A stretch of 14,702 nucleotides of DNA from Lachnospiraceae bacterium (GTDB lineage: Bacteria; Bacillota; Clostridia; Lachnospirales; Lachnospiraceae). The stretch spans positions 1 through 14,702 of the forward strand of contig JAEEKC010000283.1 of the NCBI GenBank assembly GCA_016282215.1, in the 5' to 3' direction. This document shows, piece after piece, positions 6,518-13,675 of the stretch (position 1 is the first letter of the stretch; each line of letters opens with the position of its first letter). Below the pieces are notes generated by a model, which saw only the letters and a program-made list of their open reading frames with translations, ran no database searches and was not told the origin of the DNA. The position numbers and the translations under genes are program-made.

Positions 6518-7703
6518 GTACAGGGCGCAGACTGCAGACGGAAAAATCGTCAGCGGCACCATGAGTGCCGTGGATGAACAGGATCTGCATAATCGTCTGA
6601 AACTGAAGGATATGATGCTCCTTGATGCAAAGGGCGAGGCGGATAAAAAGTATTATAAGCCTTTTTCCGCAAAGATCCTGGCTGAATATGCCCGCCAGAT
6701 CGGAACGCTCCTTCGGTCGGGCATCACGTTGGTGCGCGCATTGCAGATGCTCTCGGAGGATGAAGCGGCAACGCCTTATGAACGGGCCGTATATGGTACG
6801 GTAACGGCGAATGTGATGCAGGGTATTCCGTTTTCCGATGCGATGGAAAAACTCGGCGGTGTTTTTCCGCCCCTGATGATCAATATGTTCCGTGCTTCGG
6901 AAAGTTCGGGAAATATGGACGGGACGGCGCTGAAGATCGCCGAGCAGTATTCCAAAGAGGACAGGCTGAATGCCAAGATCAAGTCTTCTACCATGTATCC
7001 GAAGATCCTTTGTTTCATCATCGTGCTTGTTGTGGCGATCATTTTCGGCTATGTTATGCCGCAGTTTGAAGAGCTGTTTGAATCCATGCCGGTGCTGCCC
7101 CTCGCAACGCGGATCATGATGGGGCTTTCGGGTTTTGTGAAACATCATTTTATTGCCATCATCATATTTTGTTTCTGCTGCTGGCTTGCCTTCTATTTTT
7201 TGAAGAAGATTCCGAAGGTACGGTATTTTATGGATAAGACGATGATCCATCTGCCGAAGATCGGAAGGCTGATGAAGATCGTATATACGGCCAGGTTTGC
7301 AAGGACGCTTTCCAGCCTTTATACATCGGGTATTCCCATCATCAGCTGCCTTTCCATTGCCAGAAACACCATCGGCAACAAGTATATCGAGGAACAGTTT
7401 ACGCAGGTGATCGCGGATACGCAGGCCGGTGAGACGCTTTCTTATTCACTGGGAAAAGTGGACGGGTTTATCAGTAAGATGATCTCTTCCGTAAAGGTAG
7501 GCGAGGAAGCCGGTTCGCTTGATACGATGCTTGAATCCGTGGCAGATGATATGGAATTTGAATCGGAGCGCGCCATCGGGCAGATGGTCGCAATGTTAGA
7601 GCCCCTGATGATCGCCATCATGGCTGCGATCGTCGGGTTTATCATGATATCGGTTATCGTGCCGATCTATCAGTCCTACTCATTTATCGGTGCCAACACT
7701 TAA
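6504..7703 (+). CDS. pilC: Type IV pilus / type II secretion inner-membrane platform protein
   Basis: The 399-residue product matches the GspF/PilC family, the polytopic platform on which the assembly ATPase acts. The N-terminus (SFKYRAQTADGKIVSG) is typical, and two repeated T2SSF domains follow at about residues 65-190 and 270-392. Motifs such as RQIGTLLRSGI and the second-copy RFARTLSSLYTSGIPI mark the start of each repeat. Hydrophobic helices lie near 170-190, 214-234 and 370-392. The ribosome site AGGAGG (6494-6499) lies inside the end of pilD, and the two genes overlap by 14 bp, so they are probably co-translated. Length is normal for the family and no defect is seen. Confidence 0.95.
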   Translation: MASFKYRAQTADGKIVSGTMSAVDEQDLHNRLKLKDMMLLDAKGEADKKYYKPFSAKILAEYARQIGTLLRSGITLVRALQMLSEDEAATPYERAVYGTVTANVMQGIPFSDAMEKLGGVFPPLMINMFRASESSGNMDGTALKIAEQYSKEDRLNAKIKSSTMYPKILCFIIVLVVAIIFGYVMPQFEELFESMPVLPLATRIMMGLSGFVKHHFIAIIIFCFCCWLAFYFLKKIPKVRYFMDKTMIHLPKIGRLMKIVYTARFARTLSSLYTSGIPIISCLSIARNTIGNKYIEEQFTQVIADTQAGETLSYSLGKVDGFISKMISSVKVGEEAGSLDTMLESVADDMEFESERAIGQMVAMLEPLMIAIMAAIVGFIMISVIVPIYQSYSFIGANT

Positions 7704-7716
7704 ACTTGGAGGGAAC

Positions 7717-9240
7717 ATGGCAACAGTAGTTTATTTGTCAAACACACAGATCGAGGTTTTGATAGGCAGCGGAAGTGCCAAAGGCGTATCCGTGAAAAAA
7801 GCCTATTCCATGGATGTGCCCGAGGGCAGTGTTTTGAACGGCGTTATTACAGACGGCCCGTCCCTGATCGATGCATTAAAGCAGTTCTGGAGTATCAACA
7901 GACTGCCGGCAAAAGGCGTTGACCTGGTTGTCAATTCGCCGCAGATCATGGTGCGTGTCCCCGACGTTCCGCTGCAGCCGGAAGGGAAAACCTTAAATTA
8001 CCTGCGCCGCGAATACTTAGAGCGCGAAGAAGAGCAGGTACTTGGTTTTTACAGGGTATCCACTGATAAAAAAGCGAAACTGTCAAAGGTCTGCACCGAG
8101 ATTGCCGATGTCGAGTTTCTGAACAGTTATCAGCAGGTATTTGCGGAGGCGGGTATCACCCTGTCCGGTATTTTCAGCGGCGTGGGCTCTGCCATTAACC
8201 TGTTTAAGAATACCGGTTTCGGGAAAAATGAAAACTGCGTCGTCCTGATCCGTGACGGCATGACGGTAACGGCGATCTTCTTTGTAAAAGGGGAGTATTA
8301 CTATTCCTCGACCACCCGTATCTTTTCCAATCCGGGAACTGTTGAATATGCCGGTGAGATCGCAAAAGTCATCAATCAGATCGATCAGTTTTCCCGTTCC
8401 CAGAAGATCGAAGATCCAATCTCCACGATCCATTTAGCAGGAATGGAGACTTCGGACGAGGCCCTGTGTAAACATTCCATTTCGGATTCACTTCAGAATC
8501 CCGTTTCGGTCGTGGAACTTTCCATGCTGAAAGGAGTCAGTGTTGCAGCTTCCGGAAGGGCGCTTGATACATTGATCTATCCGGTTGCCGGTCTGATGCC
8601 GCGACCTGAACATATCGATATCTTAAAATCCATCAAAAAAGAGAAAAGCGAAGAGGAGCAGAAAAGGGATGTCTTCCTGAAGCGCTATGTTCCTTATTTG
8701 ATCACAGCGCTGATCATGGTCTGCATCACGGTTTATATGTTCAGCCTGAGCAGATCCAGGACCAGATATCTGAACAGTCTGATCGATTATAACACGAATC
8801 CGGACAATAAATTCGGCGCCATTGAATATGACGTTGCGGCGCAGCGGGTAGCGATCCTGTCCCAGCACTACGGCGGACTGAAGGCGCTTGAGAAAAACCT
8901 GAATTCTTATCCTGTAGCGGTCGCTGAGGTGCAGTCCGTGATCCGCGCGGATGCGGCAGGCGTAGGACAGGTTGAGTTTTCCGGGTACAATGCGAACTCG
9001 GGTGAGCTGAGTTTTACCACGAGTTTTACGGATGTTATATCGCTGAATGAGTTCATTTCCCGTCTCAAACAGGAGGAGATCCTTACCAAGGTTGATTACA
9101 AGGGATATACGGAAACGGGAGAAGAAAACCAGTGGACGGCGATCTTATCCTGTGTACTTTCGGAAACGGCTGGCCGTGATATCGTGCCGCCCCTGATCGC
9201 AGTGCCGGAGGATGAAACCGCCGAGGAAGAGGCAGAGTGA
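7717..9240 (+). CDS. pilM: PilM-PilN fusion: actin-like pilus assembly protein with C-terminal membrane domain
   Basis: The start at 7717 follows TTGGAGGG (7706-7713) by three bases; an in-frame ATG at 7690 lies inside pilC and lacks a site. Of 507 residues, the first 300 or so have the look of PilM, the cytoplasmic actin-like ATPase of the pilus alignment complex (VVYLSNTQIEVLIGSG at the start, LNGVITDG, and a PDVPLQPEG segment). A charged KKEKSEEEQKRD linker leads into a membrane helix at about 324-345 and a periplasm-side-like C-terminal domain of about 160 residues, as in PilN. PilM and PilN are usually separate proteins that bind each other, so this is best read as a natural fusion. Its C-terminus is Glu-rich. 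Neighbours PilC and PilO support the assignment. The PilN half is inferred from topology more than sequence. Confidence 0.8.
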   Translation: MATVVYLSNTQIEVLIGSGSAKGVSVKKAYSMDVPEGSVLNGVITDGPSLIDALKQFWSINRLPAKGVDLVVNSPQIMVRVPDVPLQPEGKTLNYLRREYLEREEEQVLGFYRVSTDKKAKLSKVCTEIADVEFLNSYQQVFAEAGITLSGIFSGVGSAINLFKNTGFGKNENCVVLIRDGMTVTAIFFVKGEYYYSSTTRIFSNPGTVEYAGEIAKVINQIDQFSRSQKIEDPISTIHLAGMETSDEALCKHSISDSLQNPVSVVELSMLKGVSVAASGRALDTLIYPVAGLMPRPEHIDILKSIKKEKSEEEQKRDVFLKRYVPYLITALIMVCITVYMFSLSRSRTRYLNSLIDYNTNPDNKFGAIEYDVAAQRVAILSQHYGGLKALEKNLNSYPVAVAEVQSVIRADAAGVGQVEFSGYNANSGELSFTTSFTDVISLNEFISRLKQEEILTKVDYKGYTETGEENQWTAILSCVLSETAGRDIVPPLIAVPEDETAEEEAE

Positions 9241-9306
9241 GAAACTGTAAAAAACGCAGGTGAAACATAAGCGTAAGAATCTACTATAAACCAGAGAGGG
9301 AAAACC

Positions 9307-10107
9307 ATGACAACACAGGCCATGACAGATCGGGATAAAAAACTGCTTTATATGCTCGGTTTTATTGTGATCATATTTCTGTTTGTGATCATTGCCGACA
9401 GACCGCTGTTCCGCAAGATCCGCGCGACGAACAAGGAGATTGTGAAGGAACAGGAAACGCATGATACGATCGAGCTGAAGCTCAGTCGCATGGAACTGAT
9501 CAATGCATATAAGGAACAGATCGACAGTAAGGTGGGACTCTATTCTACCAGGTATTATCCGGTAATGGATTCCACACAGATCGATGATCTGCTGACAGGT
9601 TATGTCCTTTCGGAAGGTCTGAAGGCCATGGACCTTTACATTAATATGCCGAAGGAGGCGGTGGTCCTTCCGCCCTACGCATATTCCGAGGCGGCAAAAG
9701 AGAATAACGGGAGTGGATCAAGTGAAGGCGGCAGTCCCGATCAGGCGCAGGTGGACGCGTTTACGACAGCGCTTAGTGAGGAGGGCAGCGTGGATGTGGA
9801 TGAAAGCGCATCCCAGGTTGTGGATACTTCTCTTTCGGGAGTTTATGCTGCAGAGGTATCCGTAACGGCTTTTGGCGGGGAACAAAAACTGAAGGGCCTT
9901 TTGGATAAGCTGTTCAGAGACCAGTCGCTTCGCGTACAAAGTTATCAATGGCAGGACAGTCCGGGACAGGGCTTTTCCTACGTGGACGGACAGCTTGTGG
10001 AAATGACGGATGCTGACAGAAAACTCAATGTGCAGCTGCAGGTGCTGATGTATGATGAAAATGCGTATGTGCAGCAGACTGAGGCCTATGCAGAAGACGA
10101 AGACTAA
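9307..10107 (+). CDS. pilO: PilO-like pilus assembly protein
   Basis: The 266-residue product has a short cytoplasmic N-terminus, one membrane helix (about residues 13-32), a long charged helix predicted as coiled coil (about 36-75), then a mixed domain interrupted by a Gly/Ser/Glu-rich low-complexity segment near residues 135-175. This is the plan of PilO, which pairs with PilN to form the alignment complex between the ATPase and the pilus. The ribosome site is AGAGAGGG ending about seven bases before the ATG; Met6 is an alternative start. The 66-bp gap after the pilMN stop holds no clear hairpin. Sequence similarity is weak in this family, so the call leans on topology and gene order. Confidence 0.72.
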   Translation: MTTQAMTDRDKKLLYMLGFIVIIFLFVIIADRPLFRKIRATNKEIVKEQETHDTIELKLSRMELINAYKEQIDSKVGLYSTRYYPVMDSTQIDDLLTGYVLSEGLKAMDLYINMPKEAVVLPPYAYSEAAKENNGSGSSEGGSPDQAQVDAFTTALSEEGSVDVDESASQVVDTSLSGVYAAEVSVTAFGGEQKLKGLLDKLFRDQSLRVQSYQWQDSPGQGFSYVDGQLVEMTDADRKLNVQLQVLMYDENAYVQQTEAYAEDED

Positions 10108-10186
10108 ATACCGGAATCGGAAAACTACGGATCTGATTTTTGGAAACACATACCGATAAATTGATAATGAATTTAGGAGGAAATGC

Positions 10187-11878
10187 ATGGATACCAGTAT
10201 TATCCGAAAACTAAGACTGGGTGATACCCTGATCGAAATGGGTTATATTACAGATGACCAGCTCGGACAGGCGCTTGCATATCAGAAGGAGCATAAGGGA
10301 GAAAGAATCGGTGCGATCCTGATCACACTGGGCTTTATTTCCGAGCGTCAGATGCTTTCAGCACTTGCGGAACGCCTGAATATCGAAGTGATCGAGATCG
10401 GCAGCCGCAAGGTCGACATGGAAGCCATCAGGCTGATCCCCGAGCAGCTGGCGACGAAGTACAATATGCTCCCCATGGGACTGGAAAATGAACAGCTCCA
10501 GCTCGTGGTCAACGATCCCCTCGATCTTTACGGCATTGAGGATATCCGGCAGACCTCCGGTAAGAACGTACAGCTTTTCTTAAGCGAGCTGGATCCGCTG
10601 AAAAATGCGATCTCCTACTACTACGCTGAAGTATCGGCAAAGAAGGCGGTATCCGCCGCCAACCAGGCGCAGACTTCCGGCGCAGAAGTGGATGAGATGG
10701 TCATCGATACTTCCGATGGCGATGATGATACACCGATCATCAACCTGGTGAACTCACTTTTGGAAAAAGCGTACCTGGACAATGTATCCGATATCCATAT
10801 CGAACCGTTTGAGAAGAATACCATGGTGCGTATGCGTATCGACGGAGCCATGGTGGACTATGTAACACTGCAGAAAAACATCCATGCTTCCCTGATCGCC
10901 CGTATCAAGATCATGGCGGAGCTGGATATCGCAGAGCGTCGTGTTCCGCAGGACGGACATTTCCGTGCAAGGATCCAGAATCAGATCGCCAATGTCCGTG
11001 TTTCCCTGATCCCCACGACTTTCGGTGAAAAAGCTGTGCTCAGACTTTTGGCCAGCAATGCCAAGATCGATCATTCCGATTCCTTCGGCATGAACGCAGA
11101 GAATTATGCAAAGGTACAAAAGATGCTGCAGTCCCTGAACGGCATCATCTATATGACAGGACCTACCGGTTCCGGAAAATCCACCACGCTTTATATGATG
11201 CTGTCGGAGCTTTCCAAAAAGCCGGTGAACATTTCTACGATTGAAGACCCCGTGGAGAAAAACCTCCCGCGCCTGAATCAGATGCAGGTGCATCCGGTGG
11301 CCGGCCTGACCTTTGAAGTGGGCCTGAGGGCACTCCTTCGTCAGGACCCGGATATCATCATGGTAGGTGAGACCCGTGATGCAGAGACCGCAAACATCTC
11401 CGTCAGGGCGGCGATCACAGGTCACCTGGTTCTTTCCACCCTCCATACCAACGATGCGGCATCCTCCGTGATCCGTCTGGTGGACATGGGGATCGAGCCC
11501 TACATGCTGGCCAGCGCTTTGGACGGCATTATCGCCCAGCGTCTTGTCCGCAAGGTATGCCCGAACTGCTGCACGGAAGGAACCCTGACCGATGCGGAAC
11601 GTGAATTTGTCGGCCATGATATCCCGGTGGTCAAGATCGCTCATGGCTGCAATAACTGCAACAATACAGGATACAGCGGCCGTGTTTCCATCCATGAGAT
11701 CCTGGTTGTGGACAAACCTGTCCGCGAGATGATCGCCAAGGGCGCCACGACTGAGGAACTGAAAGACTACGCGCTGGAGCATCAGAACATGAAGACATTG
11801 AAGGATTCCTGTGCGGAACTGGTGGAGCAGGGCATCACGACGATGGAAGAGTTCAGAAGAGTTGCGTACTTTGATTGA
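10187..11878 (+). CDS. pilB: Type IV pilus assembly ATPase (PilB/GspE family)
   Basis: This 563-residue cytoplasmic ATPase should power pilus extension. An MshEN-type N-terminal domain covers about residues 5-150 (LGDTLIEMGYITDDQLGQAL and AILITLGFIS). The core shows Walker A GPTGSGKST at 325-333 with Lys331, the Asp box, DPDIIMVGE Walker B at 387-395, and the TGHLVLSTLHTN His box. Four cysteines (458, 461, 488, 491; CPNC and CNNC) form the zinc module characteristic of assembly rather than retraction ATPases. AGGAGG at 10175-10180 precedes the ATG by six bases. It is the last gene of the operon, and no PilT-like retraction ATPase follows in the window. All catalytic motifs are intact. Confidence 0.96.
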   Translation: MDTSIIRKLRLGDTLIEMGYITDDQLGQALAYQKEHKGERIGAILITLGFISERQMLSALAERLNIEVIEIGSRKVDMEAIRLIPEQLATKYNMLPMGLENEQLQLVVNDPLDLYGIEDIRQTSGKNVQLFLSELDPLKNAISYYYAEVSAKKAVSAANQAQTSGAEVDEMVIDTSDGDDDTPIINLVNSLLEKAYLDNVSDIHIEPFEKNTMVRMRIDGAMVDYVTLQKNIHASLIARIKIMAELDIAERRVPQDGHFRARIQNQIANVRVSLIPTTFGEKAVLRLLASNAKIDHSDSFGMNAENYAKVQKMLQSLNGIIYMTGPTGSGKSTTLYMMLSELSKKPVNISTIEDPVEKNLPRLNQMQVHPVAGLTFEVGLRALLRQDPDIIMVGETRDAETANISVRAAITGHLVLSTLHTNDAASSVIRLVDMGIEPYMLASALDGIIAQRLVRKVCPNCCTEGTLTDAEREFVGHDIPVVKIAHGCNNCNNTGYSGRVSIHEILVVDKPVREMIAKGATTEELKDYALEHQNMKTLKDSCAELVEQGITTMEEFRRVAYFD

Positions 11879-11883
11879 CATTG

Positions 11884-12074
11884 GTTACTATTCACAGTCA
11901 GACATAAAGACGGAGCAGTTTGCAAGCTTGCTTGCATAAACTGCGACGGATTTATGGATGATCTGCGAAGCAGGAACCTCACAAACATCGAGTGATCAGT
12001 CACGAAGTGACAGTAGAGCATGTGCGAAGCACATGCGGGATCACGAGACGATTTGTGAGGCTGTGAATAGATAA
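11884..12074. repeat. Palindromic multi-branch repeat with terminal inverted repeats
   Basis: CTATTCACAG (11888-11897) and CTGTGAATAG (12061-12070) form perfect 10-bp terminal inverted repeats. Between them are a hairpin at 11915-11944 (GCAGTTT, GCAAGC against GCTTGC, AAACTGC with a 2-base bulge), CTGC-GAA-GCAG (11963-11973), and a branched stem: CCTCACAAA (11977-11985) with TTTGTGAGG (12052-12060), then GTGATC (11992-11997) with GATCAC (12039-12044), enclosing GTCAC-GAA-GTGAC (11999-12011) and GCATGTGC-GAA-GCACATGC (12018-12036). A further copy of GTGAGGCTGTGAAT from the right end lies at 12091-12104. It has no open reading frame of note. It resembles a miniature or REP-like element; it may also terminate the pilus operon. 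Confidence 0.7.
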
Positions 12075-12124
12075 TTGGGCGAGATGAGCAGTGAGGCTGT
12101 GAATTGTAGTATGGGAGGGCGAGT

Positions 12125-12337
12125 ATGGAATATATAATAAGACTGATCTGGGATGAGGAATCAGGGGTATGGATTGCAACGAATGATGAAATTCCGCTTG
12201 CGTTGGAGTCTGCAAGTATCGAAACGCTTATGGATAGAGTCAGAAAAGCAATTCCGGAACTGATTGAATTGAATCACTTACAAAAACCGAAATCACTGTT
12301 TTTTTTAGCCGAAAAGCATGAGGAGGTTTTGGTATAG
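12125..12337 (+). CDS. hicB: HicB-like antitoxin, DUF1902 type
   Basis: The 70-residue product begins with a short beta-rich segment (EYIIRLIWDEESGVWIA) followed by TNDEIPLALESASIETLMDRV, the pattern of DUF1902/HicB partial RNase-H-like folds that bind HicA. Full HicB antitoxins are usually 100-150 residues and carry a ribbon-helix-helix or HTH DNA-binding tail; none is present here, so self-repression by this protein is unlikely. GGGAGGG at 12113-12119 precedes the ATG by five bases. The stop overlaps the GTG start of the toxin gene by one base, so the pair is translationally coupled. The pair is more AT-rich than its neighbours and sits behind a structured repeat, which fits horizontal gain. 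Confidence 0.78.
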   Translation: MEYIIRLIWDEESGVWIATNDEIPLALESASIETLMDRVRKAIPELIELNHLQKPKSLFFLAEKHEEVLV

Positions 12338-12531
12338 TGGCTGAGTACGAAAAGAAAGTGAGAAATGAGTTGTCTGATGCAGGGTGCAGTTTTGTAAGGC
12401 ATGGCAAAGGGGATCATGATATTTGGTATAGCCCGATTACCAAGAGGAATTTTCCGGTCGATTCAAAAATCAAATCAAGATTCACGGCAAATGAGATTAT
12501 GAAACAAGCGGGAGTTAACAAACGGTTTTGA
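12337..12531 (+). CDS. hicA: HicA family mRNA interferase toxin
   Basis: The 64-residue product fits HicA, a small double-stranded-RNA-binding-fold ribonuclease that cleaves mRNA and is blocked by its HicB partner. Visible hallmarks are the N-terminal helix (YEKKVRNELSDAGCSFVRHG), the catalytic histidine region GDHDIWYSP with His27, and the C-terminal helix NEIMKQAGVNKRF. The start is GTG, whose first base is the last base of the hicB stop codon; AGGAGG at 12321-12326 lies ten bases upstream, within hicB. The antitoxin-first order is reversed from the textbook hicAB order but is common for DUF1902 pairs. Its stop codon lies inside the -35 box of the hpf promoter. Confidence 0.87.
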   Translation: MAEYEKKVRNELSDAGCSFVRHGKGDHDIWYSPITKRNFPVDSKIKSRFTANEIMKQAGVNKRF

Positions 12532-12556
12532 CTATACTATTTGTATATGATATACT
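12528..12556 (+). promoter_or_regulatory. Extended -10 sigma-A promoter for hpf
   Basis: TTGACT (12528-12533) and TATACT (12551-12556) are 17 bp apart with TGA before the -10 box. The -35 box overlaps the hicA stop codon (12529-12531). Transcription would begin near 12563, giving a leader of about 55 nt. Confidence 0.8.
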
Positions 12557-12617
12557 TAGGAAACACCATAAGGGAGAGAATAACGAAAAAATACAGATAC
12601 AGAAAGGTGGGGTTGCT

Positions 12618-13148
12618 ATGAAATTTGTGATCATCGGAAAGAACATTGAAGTAACACCGGGTCTTCGCACTGCGGTTGAGGAGAAGATCGGGAAACTGGA
12701 GAAATACTTTACGCCGGAAACAGAGGTTCATATTACACTCAGCGTAGAGAAGGAACGTCAGAAGATCGAGGTAACGATCCCGGTGAAAGGCAATATCATC
12801 CGTTCCGAACAGGTCAGCAACGATATGTATGTATCCATCGACCTGGTGGAAGAGATCATCGAAAGACAGCTGAAAAAATATAAGAGCAAACTGATCGACA
12901 AGCATCAGGAAGCAGGCAGTTACTTTAAGCAGGAATTCCTTGAGAAGGAATTCATGGATGAGGAGGATGTAAAGATCATCCGTTCCAAGAAGTTTGACAT
13001 CAAGCCGCTGTATCCGGAAGATGCCTGCGTACAGATGGAACTGCTTGGCCACAACTTCTATGTATTTATCAATGCGGAAACAGAAAAGGTAAATGTGGTA
13101 TACAAGAGAAAAGGCGGTACCTACGGTCTGATCGAGCCCGAGGTATAA
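12618..13148 (+). CDS. hpf: Long-form ribosome hibernation promoting factor
   Basis: The start at 12618 follows AAAGGTGG (12603-12610) by seven bases; an open frame back to 12528 lies over the promoter and is not used. The 176-residue protein has the N-terminal YfiA/HPF fold (about residues 1-100, KFVIIGKNIEVTPGLR through EEIIERQLKKYKSKL), which binds the decoding centre of the 30S subunit, and a C-terminal dimerisation domain (about 118-174, KKFDIKPLYPEDACVQMELLGH through KGGTYGLIEPE in pieces). Long-form HPF pairs two 70S ribosomes into inactive 100S dimers in slow-growing or starved cells. It has its own promoter and terminator, so it is a single-gene unit. Confidence 0.95.
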   Translation: MKFVIIGKNIEVTPGLRTAVEEKIGKLEKYFTPETEVHITLSVEKERQKIEVTIPVKGNIIRSEQVSNDMYVSIDLVEEIIERQLKKYKSKLIDKHQEAGSYFKQEFLEKEFMDEEDVKIIRSKKFDIKPLYPEDACVQMELLGHNFYVFINAETEKVNVVYKRKGGTYGLIEPEV

Positions 13149-13198
13149 AGCCGGTACTTTTGCAGTCGATCATATCGGTATTATCATTTAGAAAGAAC

Positions 13199-13234
13199 AA
13201 GCGGCTTCAGGGTCAACCTGCGGCCGCTTTTTTT
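13199..13234 (+). terminator. Rho-independent terminator of hpf
   Basis: AAGCGGC (13199-13205) pairs with GCCGCTT (13223-13229); an inner CAGG/CCTG stem closes a five-base loop, and seven T follow at 13228-13234. It ends ten bases before the start codon of the next gene. Confidence 0.9.
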
Positions 13235-13244
13235 GGGGGGAAAT

Positions 13245-13532
13245 ATGGGGATACAGACGAACAGCATCATAACCAATCTGCAGGCTGCTAACACGGCCAG
13301 GCATTACGGGATCGTAACGGATCAGCGTGCCAAGTCCACGGAAAAACTGTCCTCCGGCTCTCGGATCAACCGGGCAGCGGAGTCGAAGATCCGTGATACG
13401 GATATGGCAACGGAGATGGTGACGAAGTCGAAGCAGGATATCCTGGCTCAGGTTGGCGAATCCATGATCACCCAGGCGAATCAAAACAAGCAGGGACTTT
13501 TGAACGTGATCGGAGGGGGATCCTCACAGTGA
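13245..13532 (+). CDS. Mini-flagellin: N- and C-terminal D0 helices joined directly
   Basis: The 95-residue product is flagellin-like at both ends and has no middle. Residues 1 to about 48 match the flagellin N-terminus (IQTNSIITNLQAANTAR, then STEKLSSGSRINRAAE). Residues about 46-95 match the extreme C-terminus (ESKIRDTDMATEMV, then DILAQVGESMITQANQNKQGLL). Ordinary flagellins have 250 or more residues; domains D1 and any D2/D3 are absent, and the join falls where the N-terminal RAAD and C-terminal AES segments share Ala codons, as expected for a deletion by short homology. Reading frame is intact and ends normally. GGGGGG (13235-13240) is a poor ribosome site four bases before ATG; an in-frame TTG at 13233 is less likely. 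No promoter is seen between the hpf terminator and the gene, and no flagellar genes are nearby. It is probably a relic or an unusual short filament protein. Confidence 0.8.
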   Translation: MGIQTNSIITNLQAANTARHYGIVTDQRAKSTEKLSSGSRINRAAESKIRDTDMATEMVTKSKQDILAQVGESMITQANQNKQGLLNVIGGGSSQ

Positions 13533-13562
13533 TTTATTTTTTGAAAGTGGTTAAGAAACCCG

Positions 13563-13591
13563 TTGCAAAGGGTGAAATGCTATGTTAAAAT
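13563..13591 (+). promoter_or_regulatory. Extended -10 sigma-A promoter for the thiolase gene
   Basis: TTGCAA (13563-13568) and TAAAAT (13586-13591) are 17 bp apart, with TGT directly before the -10 box. Transcription would start near 13598, which leaves a leader of about 144 nt. Confidence 0.75.
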
Positions 13592-13602
13592 AGAAAATAC
13601 TG

Positions 13603-13645
13603 ACAATGACAAAAATTTAACAATGACAAAAAACAGCGGTCATTG
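13603..13645 (+). repeat. Direct and inverted repeat at the start of the thiolase leader
   Basis: ACAATGACAAAAA occurs twice (13603-13615 and 13620-13632), 17 bp apart. CAATGAC (13621-13627) also pairs with GTCATTG (13639-13645). The block starts within a few bases of the expected transcription start, so it could be an operator or a 5' stabilising stem. Confidence 0.5.
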
Positions 13646-13675
13646 AAAGGAACTACACCAGATCCACATAAGTAG

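Noticed and set aside
10754..11881. 375-codon open frame on the minus strand opposite pilB
   Set aside because: It mirrors a strongly conserved ATPase gene and its translation is rich in His, Gln and Cys with no family features.
11884..12617. raiA-type structured RNA upstream of hpf
   Set aside because: That RNA class is found directly before hpf/raiA genes; here two genes intervene, and the structured block has terminal inverted repeats with copies elsewhere in the window.
13149..13198. Sigma-28 flagellar promoter before the mini-flagellin
   Set aside because: A CCGATAT-like string exists near 13167-13180, but on the minus strand and with the wrong spacing to a TAAA box.
13605..13630. Rex operator in the thiolase leader
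   Set aside because: Only the right half (TTAACAA) fits; the left half matches about four of seven positions, so the case is too weak.
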